This document shows, one piece after another, positions 28,594 to 35,886 of a DNA stretch of 64,000 nucleotides. The stretch is from the NCBI RefSeq assembly GCF_026723765.1, contig NZ_CP113524.1:2899001-2963000 (forward strand). The letters are read 5' to 3'. The first letter of the stretch is position 1. Every line of letters starts with the position of its first letter. A program made the position numbers and the translations under genes. The DNA is from Lacrimispora xylanolytica (GTDB lineage Bacteria > Bacillota > Clostridia > Lachnospirales > Lachnospiraceae). The notes under the pieces are model-generated. The model was not told where the DNA came from, made no database searches, and saw only the letters and a program-made list of their open reading frames with translations.

Positions 28594-29601
28594 TCAGCCA
28601 CCTCGCCGTTTGGTCGTATCAATTCCTAAAAGCTTTCCCAGATTACCCCCAAAAATTTTACGTTTATCCTCGTCTGTAAGCGGCAGATAACCATATTTCC
28701 ACTGAAGCTCCTCTGGTATCTGGAAATCCAACAGTCCCACGGATGCCGCACCGATCTGAGCACCGTAACCGGCACTGTCTGTTCCCCAGATGATTCGGTC
28801 AGGACCCACAAAGCGAATTGCCTCTCCAAGAATATGGGCGAACTTATACGGAGCAGTCAGCGCCCATGGTACAAGCAGACTCAGGCACAAATAGACATTG
28901 GGATGACCAAGCGCTACCATGTTAAGCGCATCGGAATAGGGATATCCCATGTGAAATGCTACAATTTTAAGTTGCGGGAAATCTCTTGCAACATCATCAA
29001 GCTGTGTGGGGTGGCAGTATTTGCTCTTTCCCGGCGGAACCCAGGAAAATCCGGTATGCATGCACAGAACCGCCCCCAATTCCTCGGCACGTTTGTAAAA
29101 TGGCCACAGCTCTGGATCGTTAATATATGTATCCTCAGGGGAATAATATTTAAAAATCTTAGCCCCTTTCTCCATCCAGTATTCCATCTCCCATATGGCA
29201 TTTTTAACCCCCCGCTGCTTAATGGGTGATAGGTTTGGCTCGATAATGAAACGGTCAGGGTGAGTCTGTACTGCCTTCCACGCATCACCGTTGGTGCACC
29301 AGCGGCTGGAATATCCCGTCGTATCCATCATGGACTCCGGCAGCAGACATGCAACATCAACTCCATACTTATCCATAGCCCGAAGTATATTCTCAGGATC
29401 TGTACTCTTTGTCATCTCCCACGGCTCGATCATATTCAGAAGATGATCCGGTGCACCCTGTAAGGTTGGTCGCATAATGCCATCAATGGCGCGCCACCAC
29501 ATCTGAACGCCGGGGAAATGGTTCACAGGGCCCATATCGCCGATGATATGGCATTCTGGATCAATTTTAAAGAAGCCGTCTTCCCATACATTGTGATTCA
29601 T
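28594..29601 (-). CDS. Amidohydrolase-family (Amidohydro_2, ACMSD-like) metal enzyme
   Basis: The protein has 335 residues from ATG 29601, supported by AAAGGAG 8 bp upstream; the longer frame lacks an RBS. The TIM-barrel shows the modified first metal motif DPECHI in place of DxHxH, later metal ligands in CMHTG and AFHMGYPY, and the conserved Asp in IWGTDSAG. Members hydrolyse or decarboxylate aromatic and cyclic carboxylates (ACMSD, resorcylate decarboxylase, lactone hydrolases). It starts 17 bp after the flavin oxidoreductase stop, forming a two-gene operon divergent from a TetR regulator. Substrate unknown; an aromatic ring or enol-lactone is a reasonable guess. Confidence 0.82.
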   Translation of the reverse strand: MNHNVWEDGFFKIDPECHIIGDMGPVNHFPGVQMWWRAIDGIMRPTLQGAPDHLLNMIEPWEMTKSTDPENILRAMDKYGVDVACLLPESMMDTTGYSSRWCTNGDAWKAVQTHPDRFIIEPNLSPIKQRGVKNAIWEMEYWMEKGAKIFKYYSPEDTYINDPELWPFYKRAEELGAVLCMHTGFSWVPPGKSKYCHPTQLDDVARDFPQLKIVAFHMGYPYSDALNMVALGHPNVYLCLSLLVPWALTAPYKFAHILGEAIRFVGPDRIIWGTDSAGYGAQIGAASVGLLDFQIPEELQWKYGYLPLTDEDKRKIFGGNLGKLLGIDTTKRRGG

Positions 29602-29618
29602 AAGTGAAACTCCTTTCC

Positions 29619-31016
29619 TTAGATCAGTGGTAAGTTCTTGCTTTTTTCCATAAACTTCTGGGCTTTGACATCCATGAGACCATCTTTTTTCCAAAGGTCT
29701 GGATAATACTTCTCAAAACCAGCCGTCGGATTGACGGAGCAGCGAATCCATCGGTTTTCAAACAGGTTCATGTAGCACTGCTGACAGCGTACACATTTGA
29801 CAATATCACTTTCACGGCCTTCTTTCACCTTTGCAGGCCAGCAGGGATCGGCGATGGATTGACGTCCCAAGGATATGATGTCAGTTTTTCCGGAGGCAAT
29901 CGCCTTTGCAGCTGTTTCAGGATTCGTAAAGCTTGGAGTTATTATGGGAAGTCCGCCGGATGCTGTTTTAAACCCTGGCGCCCATTTTGTAAAGTCATCT
30001 TCCCCATCCGGGGCAAAGCCAGCGCCCAGATTTTCATATCCGCCCTGAGATACATTGAAATAATTAGCTCCTGCCTCCGTAAACAGCTTAACAAATGCGC
30101 ACGCTTCCTCATGGGTCAGCCCCTCTGGCATTAACTCGTCACCAGACAAACGACATCCTAACACCTTATCAGGGCCAACTTTCTTACGCACACGCTCTAT
30201 TATGTTTGTGACAACACGGCCGCGGTTTTCTATACTTCCGCCATAGAAGTCGGCTCTCTGATTGGAACGGCCTGACAAGAACTGATGCAGCAGATACCCG
30301 TGAGGGGTGTGAAGCTCCACACCATCGTAGCCAAGATCGTAGCATGCGCACACCGCTTCCACCATAAAGTCCTCAAGCTGTTCAATCTCATGTATCGTCA
30401 GTTCACGAGGGGTATGTCCACAGATAATGTGGTAATATTCCGGTGCCTTTTCCTGAAACATCTTAAGGATAAGAGGTTTGATTGCTTCGTATTCGTCATC
30501 GCTTAAGCTTTTGATTTTATCGTAATCCCAAATTTCCGGAGGAAATGAGATTCCAGCCTGTTTCGTAATACGGGTAAATTGCCGAAACCAGCCTTTGGTG
30601 ATGTTACGTAAGTCAATGGCAAGAGGCACTGGACTTGGGGCGCCTGAAGCAATGCCATTTTCATCTGGGTGTCCCTGCCGTCCCCAACCGGGAGAAACCT
30701 GAATGAATACCTTTGCCCCCTTATAGGAATGGATGACCTCCGCCATCTGGCTAAGCTGACGGTATTTCTTCTGACTGTCCACAAGCAGCGGATTCAGGCT
30801 GTCACTGCCCCGCCATGGAAAGGGATTTGCTACCACACATTCGGTGATAATCAGACCAAATCCGCCCCTTGCCCGAGCCGCATACCAGGCATTAGACTGT
30901 TCGCTGGCATATCCTTCCGGCCCTGTATAGCCCATGTTCATGGGGGACATGGCAATACGGTTTTTGAGTTCAACGTTACCAATCTGAATTGGTTCAAATA
31001 ATACATCAGTGCTCAT
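29619..31016 (-). CDS. Old-yellow-enzyme-family NADH:flavin oxidoreductase with Fe-S Cys cluster
   Basis: The protein has 465 residues from ATG 31016 (AAGGAG upstream). The FMN TIM-barrel has the N-terminal LFEPIQIGNVELKNRIAMSP, the substrate-side HTPHGYLLHQFLS and DFYGGSIENRGR. After the barrel sits a [4Fe-4S]-type cluster CVRCQQCYMNLFENRWIRC. The C-terminal FAD/NADH domain of 2,4-dienoyl-CoA and 2-enoate reductases is absent: the protein ends about 50 residues after the Cys cluster. It resembles the enoate-reductase half and would need a separate electron donor. It is in an operon with an amidohydrolase. Related enzymes in gut anaerobes reduce flavonoid or enoate double bonds; a link to the phloroglucinol operon is inference. 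Confidence 0.87.
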   Translation of the reverse strand: MSTDVLFEPIQIGNVELKNRIAMSPMNMGYTGPEGYASEQSNAWYAARARGGFGLIITECVVANPFPWRGSDSLNPLLVDSQKKYRQLSQMAEVIHSYKGAKVFIQVSPGWGRQGHPDENGIASGAPSPVPLAIDLRNITKGWFRQFTRITKQAGISFPPEIWDYDKIKSLSDDEYEAIKPLILKMFQEKAPEYYHIICGHTPRELTIHEIEQLEDFMVEAVCACYDLGYDGVELHTPHGYLLHQFLSGRSNQRADFYGGSIENRGRVVTNIIERVRKKVGPDKVLGCRLSGDELMPEGLTHEEACAFVKLFTEAGANYFNVSQGGYENLGAGFAPDGEDDFTKWAPGFKTASGGLPIITPSFTNPETAAKAIASGKTDIISLGRQSIADPCWPAKVKEGRESDIVKCVRCQQCYMNLFENRWIRCSVNPTAGFEKYYPDLWKKDGLMDVKAQKFMEKSKNLPLI

Positions 31017-31188
31017 AAAATAACTCCTTTCAGTATCTTGGATTGTTACAGATGATAAATAATTGACATCTGTTACTATATCCATTATACTTTCAAGGAG
31101 TGTAAATACAACGCTCAATATGTAGGCAAATGTATCTTAATTGACAAAGGTATGGAACCTGTTTCCGAAAAGAGGAGCTGTGAATCGA

Positions 31189-31764
31189 ATGGACTTACGG
31201 ATACAAAAAACTTATATGGCGCTGACAAGCACCTTTTTTGAGTTATTGGAAGAAAAACGATTTGAGGATATTACTGTTAACGAACTGTGTAAACGGGCAA
31301 TGGTACGACGTGCCACATTTTACAAGCATTTTGGTGACAAATATGAGTTCTTCACATTTTTCATCCGGGAAATTCAGGAGGAGTTTGATCGGGAAATCGC
31401 AGACAGCCCGGATATTAACACACCCATTGACTTTTATATCAATATCGTCCACCGGGTCATGAGGTTTATGAAGGAAAAAGACAAGCTCTTACAATCCTTG
31501 CTTAAGAGCGACTGTTTACCGGCTTTGCTACGAATCCTATCGGAACAGGTGGAATTTGATATACTTCAAAAGCTTAAAACTGATGCAGAAAATGGGCATA
31601 AGCTCATTGCTGATCCGGAAGTAATGGCACATTTCTTTACCGGCGCCATACTTGAGACCTTGCAGTGGTGGCTGACGCAGAAAAAGCCACTGCCGCAAGA
31701 AAGAATAGAAGAACAGATTTTATCCATGATGAGGGCGGTCTATATGTCCGTAAATGTTGGCTGA
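31189..31764 (+). CDS. TetR-family transcriptional regulator
   Basis: The protein has 191 residues from ATG 31189 (GAGGAG upstream); the frame reads 16 codons further upstream without a good site. The HTH is in FEDITVNELCKRAMVRRATFYKHFGDKYEFF, here spanning about residues 23-53. A helical ligand domain follows. It is divergent from the OYE/amidohydrolase operon, with about 170 bp between starts, and probably represses it. The inducer is unknown. Confidence 0.88.
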   Translation: MDLRIQKTYMALTSTFFELLEEKRFEDITVNELCKRAMVRRATFYKHFGDKYEFFTFFIREIQEEFDREIADSPDINTPIDFYINIVHRVMRFMKEKDKLLQSLLKSDCLPALLRILSEQVEFDILQKLKTDAENGHKLIADPEVMAHFFTGAILETLQWWLTQKKPLPQERIEEQILSMMRAVYMSVNVG

Positions 31765-32046
31765 AGATTTTAGAGAGCAAAGCTCCTTGTATGTAAGCGT
31801 TCTGCTGTAAATTCTATTGTACTAATTATATTTTTACTAAAAAGTGATTCAATAGTATTTAGGATATTAATATCAAGTTAATTCTATTTGAACTTTTCAG
31901 TATTTCAACAATGGTTAGAATGTAGATTTATTCATAAGCAGAATTGATTTTACAAGAAAGCAAATATATAATAGCAAGTGTTGGTATTCCTAATCATAAT
32001 CTATATAGAAATAAGACATGACCAATTATTATATGAGGTGAAAAAG
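31765..32046. other. AT-rich intergenic region
   Basis: About 280 bp between the TetR gene and a lipoprotein gene. It is strongly AT-rich without a gene or strong hairpin. GAGGTG near 32035 is the lipoprotein RBS, and the rest presumably holds its promoter. Confidence 0.4.
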
Positions 32047-32601
32047 ATGAAAAAAACTGTTTTTTTATGCATATGTCTATCCGCTGGTATCCTGTTAAGC
32101 GGCTGCCAAAAAGAAACTGCGCCAACCAGCAAGACCATGGAACCTACGGTTGAAACTACAACAAGCGAGGCCGCTTCATCAAAAAATGAAACGCAAGAAA
32201 GCACGGAATCTGCTCCTGTCAAAGGGAATGTGCAATTATTTGAAGGCACCTATTTCGATGAAGGTGTTTACAAATATGTAGATATTCCAGCGCCAGAATC
32301 TCCTTTTGTTTATTGTGAAATTATGATCAGCAACATTACTGATACCTCTTTTGATTTTACTATTAATGAAAGAGTTATGGCGACTGATGAGAGCAGGGTT
32401 ATCTTCCCAACCAGTACCGCTTATTTCACTGGAGACGGTACCGAAGCCACCTATCATGGCGGGGACCAGACCTTTCATTTTGATTTTCCCCATGACCAGG
32501 CACTTTATCCCATCATCCGTGATATGAAGGTCACTGGCTTTTCTAAGTTAGAAGGAAATAATTATATTAATAACAACATCCCTGGACATGAGGCCGGATA
32601 A
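32047..32601 (+). CDS. Small secreted lipoprotein
   Basis: The protein has 184 residues from ATG 32047, chosen because it gives a lipoprotein signal (MKKTVFLCICLSAGILLSGC) with lipobox LLSGC and a GAGGTG ribosome-binding site. A Thr/Glu/Ser-rich linker (about 25-60) precedes a beta-rich domain with repeated aromatic residues. No enzyme motif is visible and the family is not recognised. It would be anchored to the outer face of the membrane. A hairpin follows the stop, suggesting a single-gene transcript. Confidence 0.75.
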   Translation: MKKTVFLCICLSAGILLSGCQKETAPTSKTMEPTVETTTSEAASSKNETQESTESAPVKGNVQLFEGTYFDEGVYKYVDIPAPESPFVYCEIMISNITDTSFDFTINERVMATDESRVIFPTSTAYFTGDGTEATYHGGDQTFHFDFPHDQALYPIIRDMKVTGFSKLEGNNYINNNIPGHEAG

Positions 32602-32621
32602 ATCCGCGCCTTTCAGGTAGA

Positions 32622-32656
32622 ATGTGACAGTTGGGTATTTGCGTTACTTGTCACAT
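32622..32656. terminator. Hairpin between lipoprotein gene and convergent sigma-like gene
   Basis: An inverted repeat ATGTGACA / TGTCACAT encloses about 19 nt. It has no strong T-run in either direction and overlaps the 3' end of the convergent gene. A weak bidirectional terminator is likely. Confidence 0.45.
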
Positions 32657-33052
32657 GGAAAAATGATTTAAAGCGTGATTATGTATATTATAGACCTGTC
32701 TTAAACTATAGTTTGTCATTTCACTGATTTCTTCCCATGTATAACCTGAGATGTACTTTAATAAAAGTACATCTTTTTCTATTTCTGATTCCATACGGCT
32801 CACATTTTTTACGATTCTTTTGCATATTTGATTCTTTTCCCACAGCTGCTTTCTAAAACAAGAGAATACCTCCGTCATTCTTAACTCCCCTTGATCTGTT
32901 TCATTATCACCGGACAGAACAGATAGGGATTGATCTTGCTCCTCTTTAAGACGAGTCAATAATTGTTCCAATGTCTTTATCGATACATTGAGTGCCTGAT
33001 ATGATTGTAAGAAGGCTTTTTTCTTCTCCTTTTTTTCTATCTCACCATTCAT
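32651..33052 (-). CDS. Phage-type sigma-like regulator (DUF1492/ArpU-like)
   Basis: The protein has 133 residues from ATG 33052 (AAGGAGG upstream). It is helical and highly charged. The C-terminal segment ISGYTWEEISEMTNYSLRQV is a sigma-70 region 4-like HTH, the pattern seen in phage late-gene regulators of the ArpU/RinA/DUF1492 kind. It is divergent from the endolysin-like gene, as such regulators often are from lytic genes. No other phage genes are nearby, so it is either a prophage remnant or a recruited regulator. Confidence 0.68.
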   Translation of the reverse strand: MNGEIEKKEKKKAFLQSYQALNVSIKTLEQLLTRLKEEQDQSLSVLSGDNETDQGELRMTEVFSCFRKQLWEKNQICKRIVKNVSRMESEIEKDVLLLKYISGYTWEEISEMTNYSLRQVYNIHNHALNHFSM

Positions 33053-33146
33053 TAAGTAATCCTCCTTAAAGGTATTTACCTGGTAAAAAGAAGAATGGGT
33101 ATGTTTTGTAAACCACAATTCATTTTAACCTCTTTCATATGCTTTA

Positions 33147-33179
33147 AACCATTGCATTGTATTGCATGCGACAATGGTT
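33147..33179. promoter_or_regulatory. Inverted repeat in divergent promoter region
   Basis: AACCATTG / CAATGGTT separated by 17 nt lies between the divergent sigma-like gene and the endolysin-like gene. It could be an operator for the adjacent regulator. No function is shown by sequence alone. Confidence 0.4.
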
Positions 33180-33250
33180 GTAACATTCAGTTATAGAAAA
33201 CACGGATCCAATTTTCTGTAACAAAAATATTTTAATGGGAGGTTTTTAAA

Positions 33251-34093
33251 ATGGGAAAAATTGAAACTGCTACTCAATGGATGATTCATCTTGCTAATGA
33301 TGACACACACGGATATGATCAGGAAAACAGATGGGGGCCTGACTACGATTGTTCTTCTGCTATCATCACCGCGTGGCAAAATGCAGGAGTACCTGTAAAA
33401 AGCAATGGAGCTGGGGCTACCGGTACGATGTACAAACCTTTTCTTAACTGTGGGTTTTCAGACGTTACCTCTAAAATCACACTATCTTCCGGCAAAGGAT
33501 TAGCATATGGCGATGTACTCCTAAGAACTGGAAGCAGCGGACATACTGCCATGTTTATAGGAAACAGTCAAATCGTACATGCCAGCAAGAATGAAAATGG
33601 AACTACTACCGGAGGAAAAACTGGCGATCAGACGGGAAAAGAAATTTGTACCCGTTCTTACTACAACAGCCCATGGACTTATGTACTAAGATATACAGAG
33701 GGAGGCGGCGGTACAACTGGAGACAGTACCATAAGGAGTTTTCAGACGTGGCTCAATAACAACTATTCCTCTGGATTGACCCCGGATGGTATCTATGGAT
33801 CAAATACCAAGACAGCGGCCACAAAAGCTTATCAAAAAGTTCTTGGCGTGACTGCTGACGGCATTTTCGGTGCAAATTCAAAGGCAGCAGTAAAAACCTT
33901 AAAATCCGGCAGTACAGGAAATGCCGTTTACCTCCTACAGGGAATGCTCTATTGCCGGGGATTTAATCCCAATGGGGTAGATGGAACCTTCGGTTCTGGA
34001 ACAACAGCCGCTGTAAAGAGTTTTCAGTCAAGTAAAGGGCTTACAGCAGATGGTCTCGCAGGCGCCGATACGATGTATGCGCTTTACAATTAA
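33251..34093 (+). CDS. Endolysin-like peptidoglycan hydrolase with two PG-binding domains
   Basis: This 280-residue protein has no signal peptide. Residues 1-155 form a phage-type Cys amidase/NlpC-P60-like domain: WGPDYDCSSA holds the catalytic Cys, GSSGHTAMF the His, and the fold resembles phage peptidoglycan hydrolases (Amidase_5-like). Two PG_binding_1 modules follow a GGGGTTG linker, with repeated (T/N)PDGIYGSNTK, TADGIFGANS and GVDGTFGSGT segments. RBS GGGAGG. It is followed by a strong terminator. Without a signal it would need a holin or act after lysis; none is adjacent. Confidence 0.85.
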   Translation: MGKIETATQWMIHLANDDTHGYDQENRWGPDYDCSSAIITAWQNAGVPVKSNGAGATGTMYKPFLNCGFSDVTSKITLSSGKGLAYGDVLLRTGSSGHTAMFIGNSQIVHASKNENGTTTGGKTGDQTGKEICTRSYYNSPWTYVLRYTEGGGGTTGDSTIRSFQTWLNNNYSSGLTPDGIYGSNTKTAATKAYQKVLGVTADGIFGANSKAAVKTLKSGSTGNAVYLLQGMLYCRGFNPNGVDGTFGSGTTAAVKSFQSSKGLTADGLAGADTMYALYN

Positions 34094-34106
34094 TATTGGC
34101 ACAGTC

Positions 34107-34149
34107 AGAATGTTGGAGGTGTACTTAAACAGCGCACTTCCAACATTCT
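34107..34149 (+). terminator. Terminator after the endolysin-like gene
   Basis: A long stem AGAATGTTGGAGGTG pairs with the segment ending CACTTCCAACATTCT, followed by TTTTTGC. It is 13 bp past the stop codon. Confidence 0.88.
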
Positions 34150-34298
34150 TTTTGCTGCGTCTAAAGATATCTTTGTCTTCAAATTAATGTAAGAAGTTAT
34201 TCCTTGTAGCCCTCTATCCACTTATGGTATACTTTTTTCTATAAAATAAGGAATTAAATAAGGTTGAAATCTCATTAACAGGAAAAGGATGTGTTTTA

Positions 34299-34709
34299 TT
34301 GAATCGGATTATTACTCTATTTATAATTTCACTGATAGGCAGTTTCGCATTGACAGGATGTAATTGGAATAAAGCCTCAAAAGTATCTAATAAGGAAAAA
34401 TATTTTGAAGCTACGGTTCTGTCTGTAACTTTAAACAGCCTACTTGTTGAGCCTGCAGAAGGAACGACGGAGAGGAATAGCGCTGACAAAATTGAAATCT
34501 CAACATCAAATATAGATGATGAGGACTCTCTTCTATATCTCAGCAAAGCTGCTATAGGAGATAAGATCCGGATTGGATACATGGATGACATAAAAGAGAG
34601 CTACCCTGCCAAAATCAATGAAGTATTCCATATCTCCTTGATCGAGTCTGAGCAAAGCACTCAATGGGCCAGAATTCCCATGGTGTTAATAGACGGAAAA
34701 TTATATTAA
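34299..34709 (+). CDS. Small putative lipoprotein
   Basis: This 136-residue protein starts at TTG 34299, with AGGAAAAGGA upstream. The N-terminus MNRIITLFIISLIGSFALTGC is a lipoprotein signal with lipobox ALTGC. The mature part is acidic with predicted beta structure (YFEATVLSVTLNSLLVEPAEG...GDKIRIGYMDD), reminiscent of small OB-like secreted domains, but I cannot name a family. It is followed by a bidirectional terminator. The gene lies alone between the endolysin-like gene and the redox operon. Confidence 0.7.
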   Translation: MNRIITLFIISLIGSFALTGCNWNKASKVSNKEKYFEATVLSVTLNSLLVEPAEGTTERNSADKIEISTSNIDDEDSLLYLSKAAIGDKIRIGYMDDIKESYPAKINEVFHISLIESEQSTQWARIPMVLIDGKLY

Positions 34710-34720
34710 GTTTCATAAAA

Positions 34721-34761
34721 ACAGAAAGCAAAGACCGGGAATGATTCGGCTTGCTTTCTGT
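34721..34761. terminator. Bidirectional terminator between lipoprotein gene and redox operon
   Basis: An 11-bp stem ACAGAAAGCAA / TTGCTTTCTGT is flanked by TTTTTAT on the minus-strand side and CTTTAT on the plus side. It ends the convergent lipoprotein and NuoF-like transcripts. Confidence 0.85.
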
Positions 34762-34785
34762 CTTTATAAAACGATATACTATCTT

Positions 34786-35874
34786 TTAATTTTTACATGG
34801 TATTGGCTTTTTAGGGCATTTGGGTTTAACTGCTCCCGCTATTATAATTGCTTTCTCCTCACAGGCATCTATGCAATCACCACACCCGGAGCATTCTTCC
34901 TGGTCGATGATATGGATAAATTTCTTTTTCCCAAGAATGGCATCATCCTCACAAACATCCGAGCATTCATTACAGCCAGTACACAGATCAGGCAGAATAT
35001 GAAACGTTAAAAACTTCTGGCACACTCCTGCTTTACAGCTTTTCCTTGTGATATGTTCTTCTATCTCACTTTTGAAATGCTCAAGAGCACTCTCCACCGT
35101 ATTGGCAATGGAAACACCCGCCTCACACAGAGACTGCTGCTGCATCTCATGGCATAATTCTAACATTAGGTCCAGATCGGATATTTTCCCTTTTTTTAAG
35201 GTCATATCCGTTAAAAACATGCGTATCTGAAATACACCTTCATGACCAAATAAACATCTTCCACAAGCTTCTTTTCCGTATCTGTCTGCGGTCTTAAGAA
35301 GAAAATCCAGCATGCAATCTGTCTCGTTCAGAATTTCAATATAATCCGTGGTTAGTTCCATGGGTTGATTCAACATGGTTTCATTGATAAAGATTCCCAT
35401 TGGATGACCGAAGTACATTGCCTTAAAATTCCCCTGTACACCAGAGGAAGCCAGTATTTCTGCCGGAGTTGTTATCCTTCCAAAATCAAGAATCCCCTTA
35501 TTCTCTGCCTTACCTCCAACGTATACGTTCTTTTTCCCGGCATTTAGCAATTCTTCAACCGTTACCACCATGCATTCCCCCACCGTAAATGCATCGTTAC
35601 GGCATAGTGGAATGGGTTTTTCTCCCTCTGATACCTTTTTTAAGGCAAATAAATTTCCATAAGTAAAACCGGATTTATGACTGGCCTCGATAATTGTCAG
35701 GCCCTCAGGTTTATCCCAGCCCCAACCGTCTTTTGGTACTATCAGGTAATGAATATTGGCAGGTTCCCTTAACAACGCTTTTACAATATTTTCTTTATTT
35801 TCTTTTAAAAGCTTAGGAGAAACAGGTGCCTCATGATAAGCCGGCACTGCATTGCAAATAATTATATCCATCAT
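34786..35874 (-). CDS. NuoF-like iron-sulfur protein with C-terminal ferredoxin domains
   Basis: This 362-residue protein matches the soluble-ligand-binding (SLBB) and 4Fe-4S regions of NuoF/HndC (FGRITTPAEILASSGV; CGRCLFGHEG is a degenerate CGxCxPCR). The N-terminal FMN/NADH-binding segment is missing. The C-terminus carries two ferredoxin motifs, CTGCNECSDVCEDDAIL and CSGCGDCIDACEEKAII. It should be an electron-transfer subunit working with the larger NuoG/GltD-like protein encoded 12 bp upstream. It is the last gene of the 34.8-40.5 kb operon. Electron bifurcation or donation to the flavin reductases of this operon is inference. Confidence 0.82.
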   Translation of the reverse strand: MMDIIICNAVPAYHEAPVSPKLLKENKENIVKALLREPANIHYLIVPKDGWGWDKPEGLTIIEASHKSGFTYGNLFALKKVSEGEKPIPLCRNDAFTVGECMVVTVEELLNAGKKNVYVGGKAENKGILDFGRITTPAEILASSGVQGNFKAMYFGHPMGIFINETMLNQPMELTTDYIEILNETDCMLDFLLKTADRYGKEACGRCLFGHEGVFQIRMFLTDMTLKKGKISDLDLMLELCHEMQQQSLCEAGVSIANTVESALEHFKSEIEEHITRKSCKAGVCQKFLTFHILPDLCTGCNECSDVCEDDAILGKKKFIHIIDQEECSGCGDCIDACEEKAIIIAGAVKPKCPKKPIPCKN

Positions 35875-35886
35875 CCTTTGTTCCTC

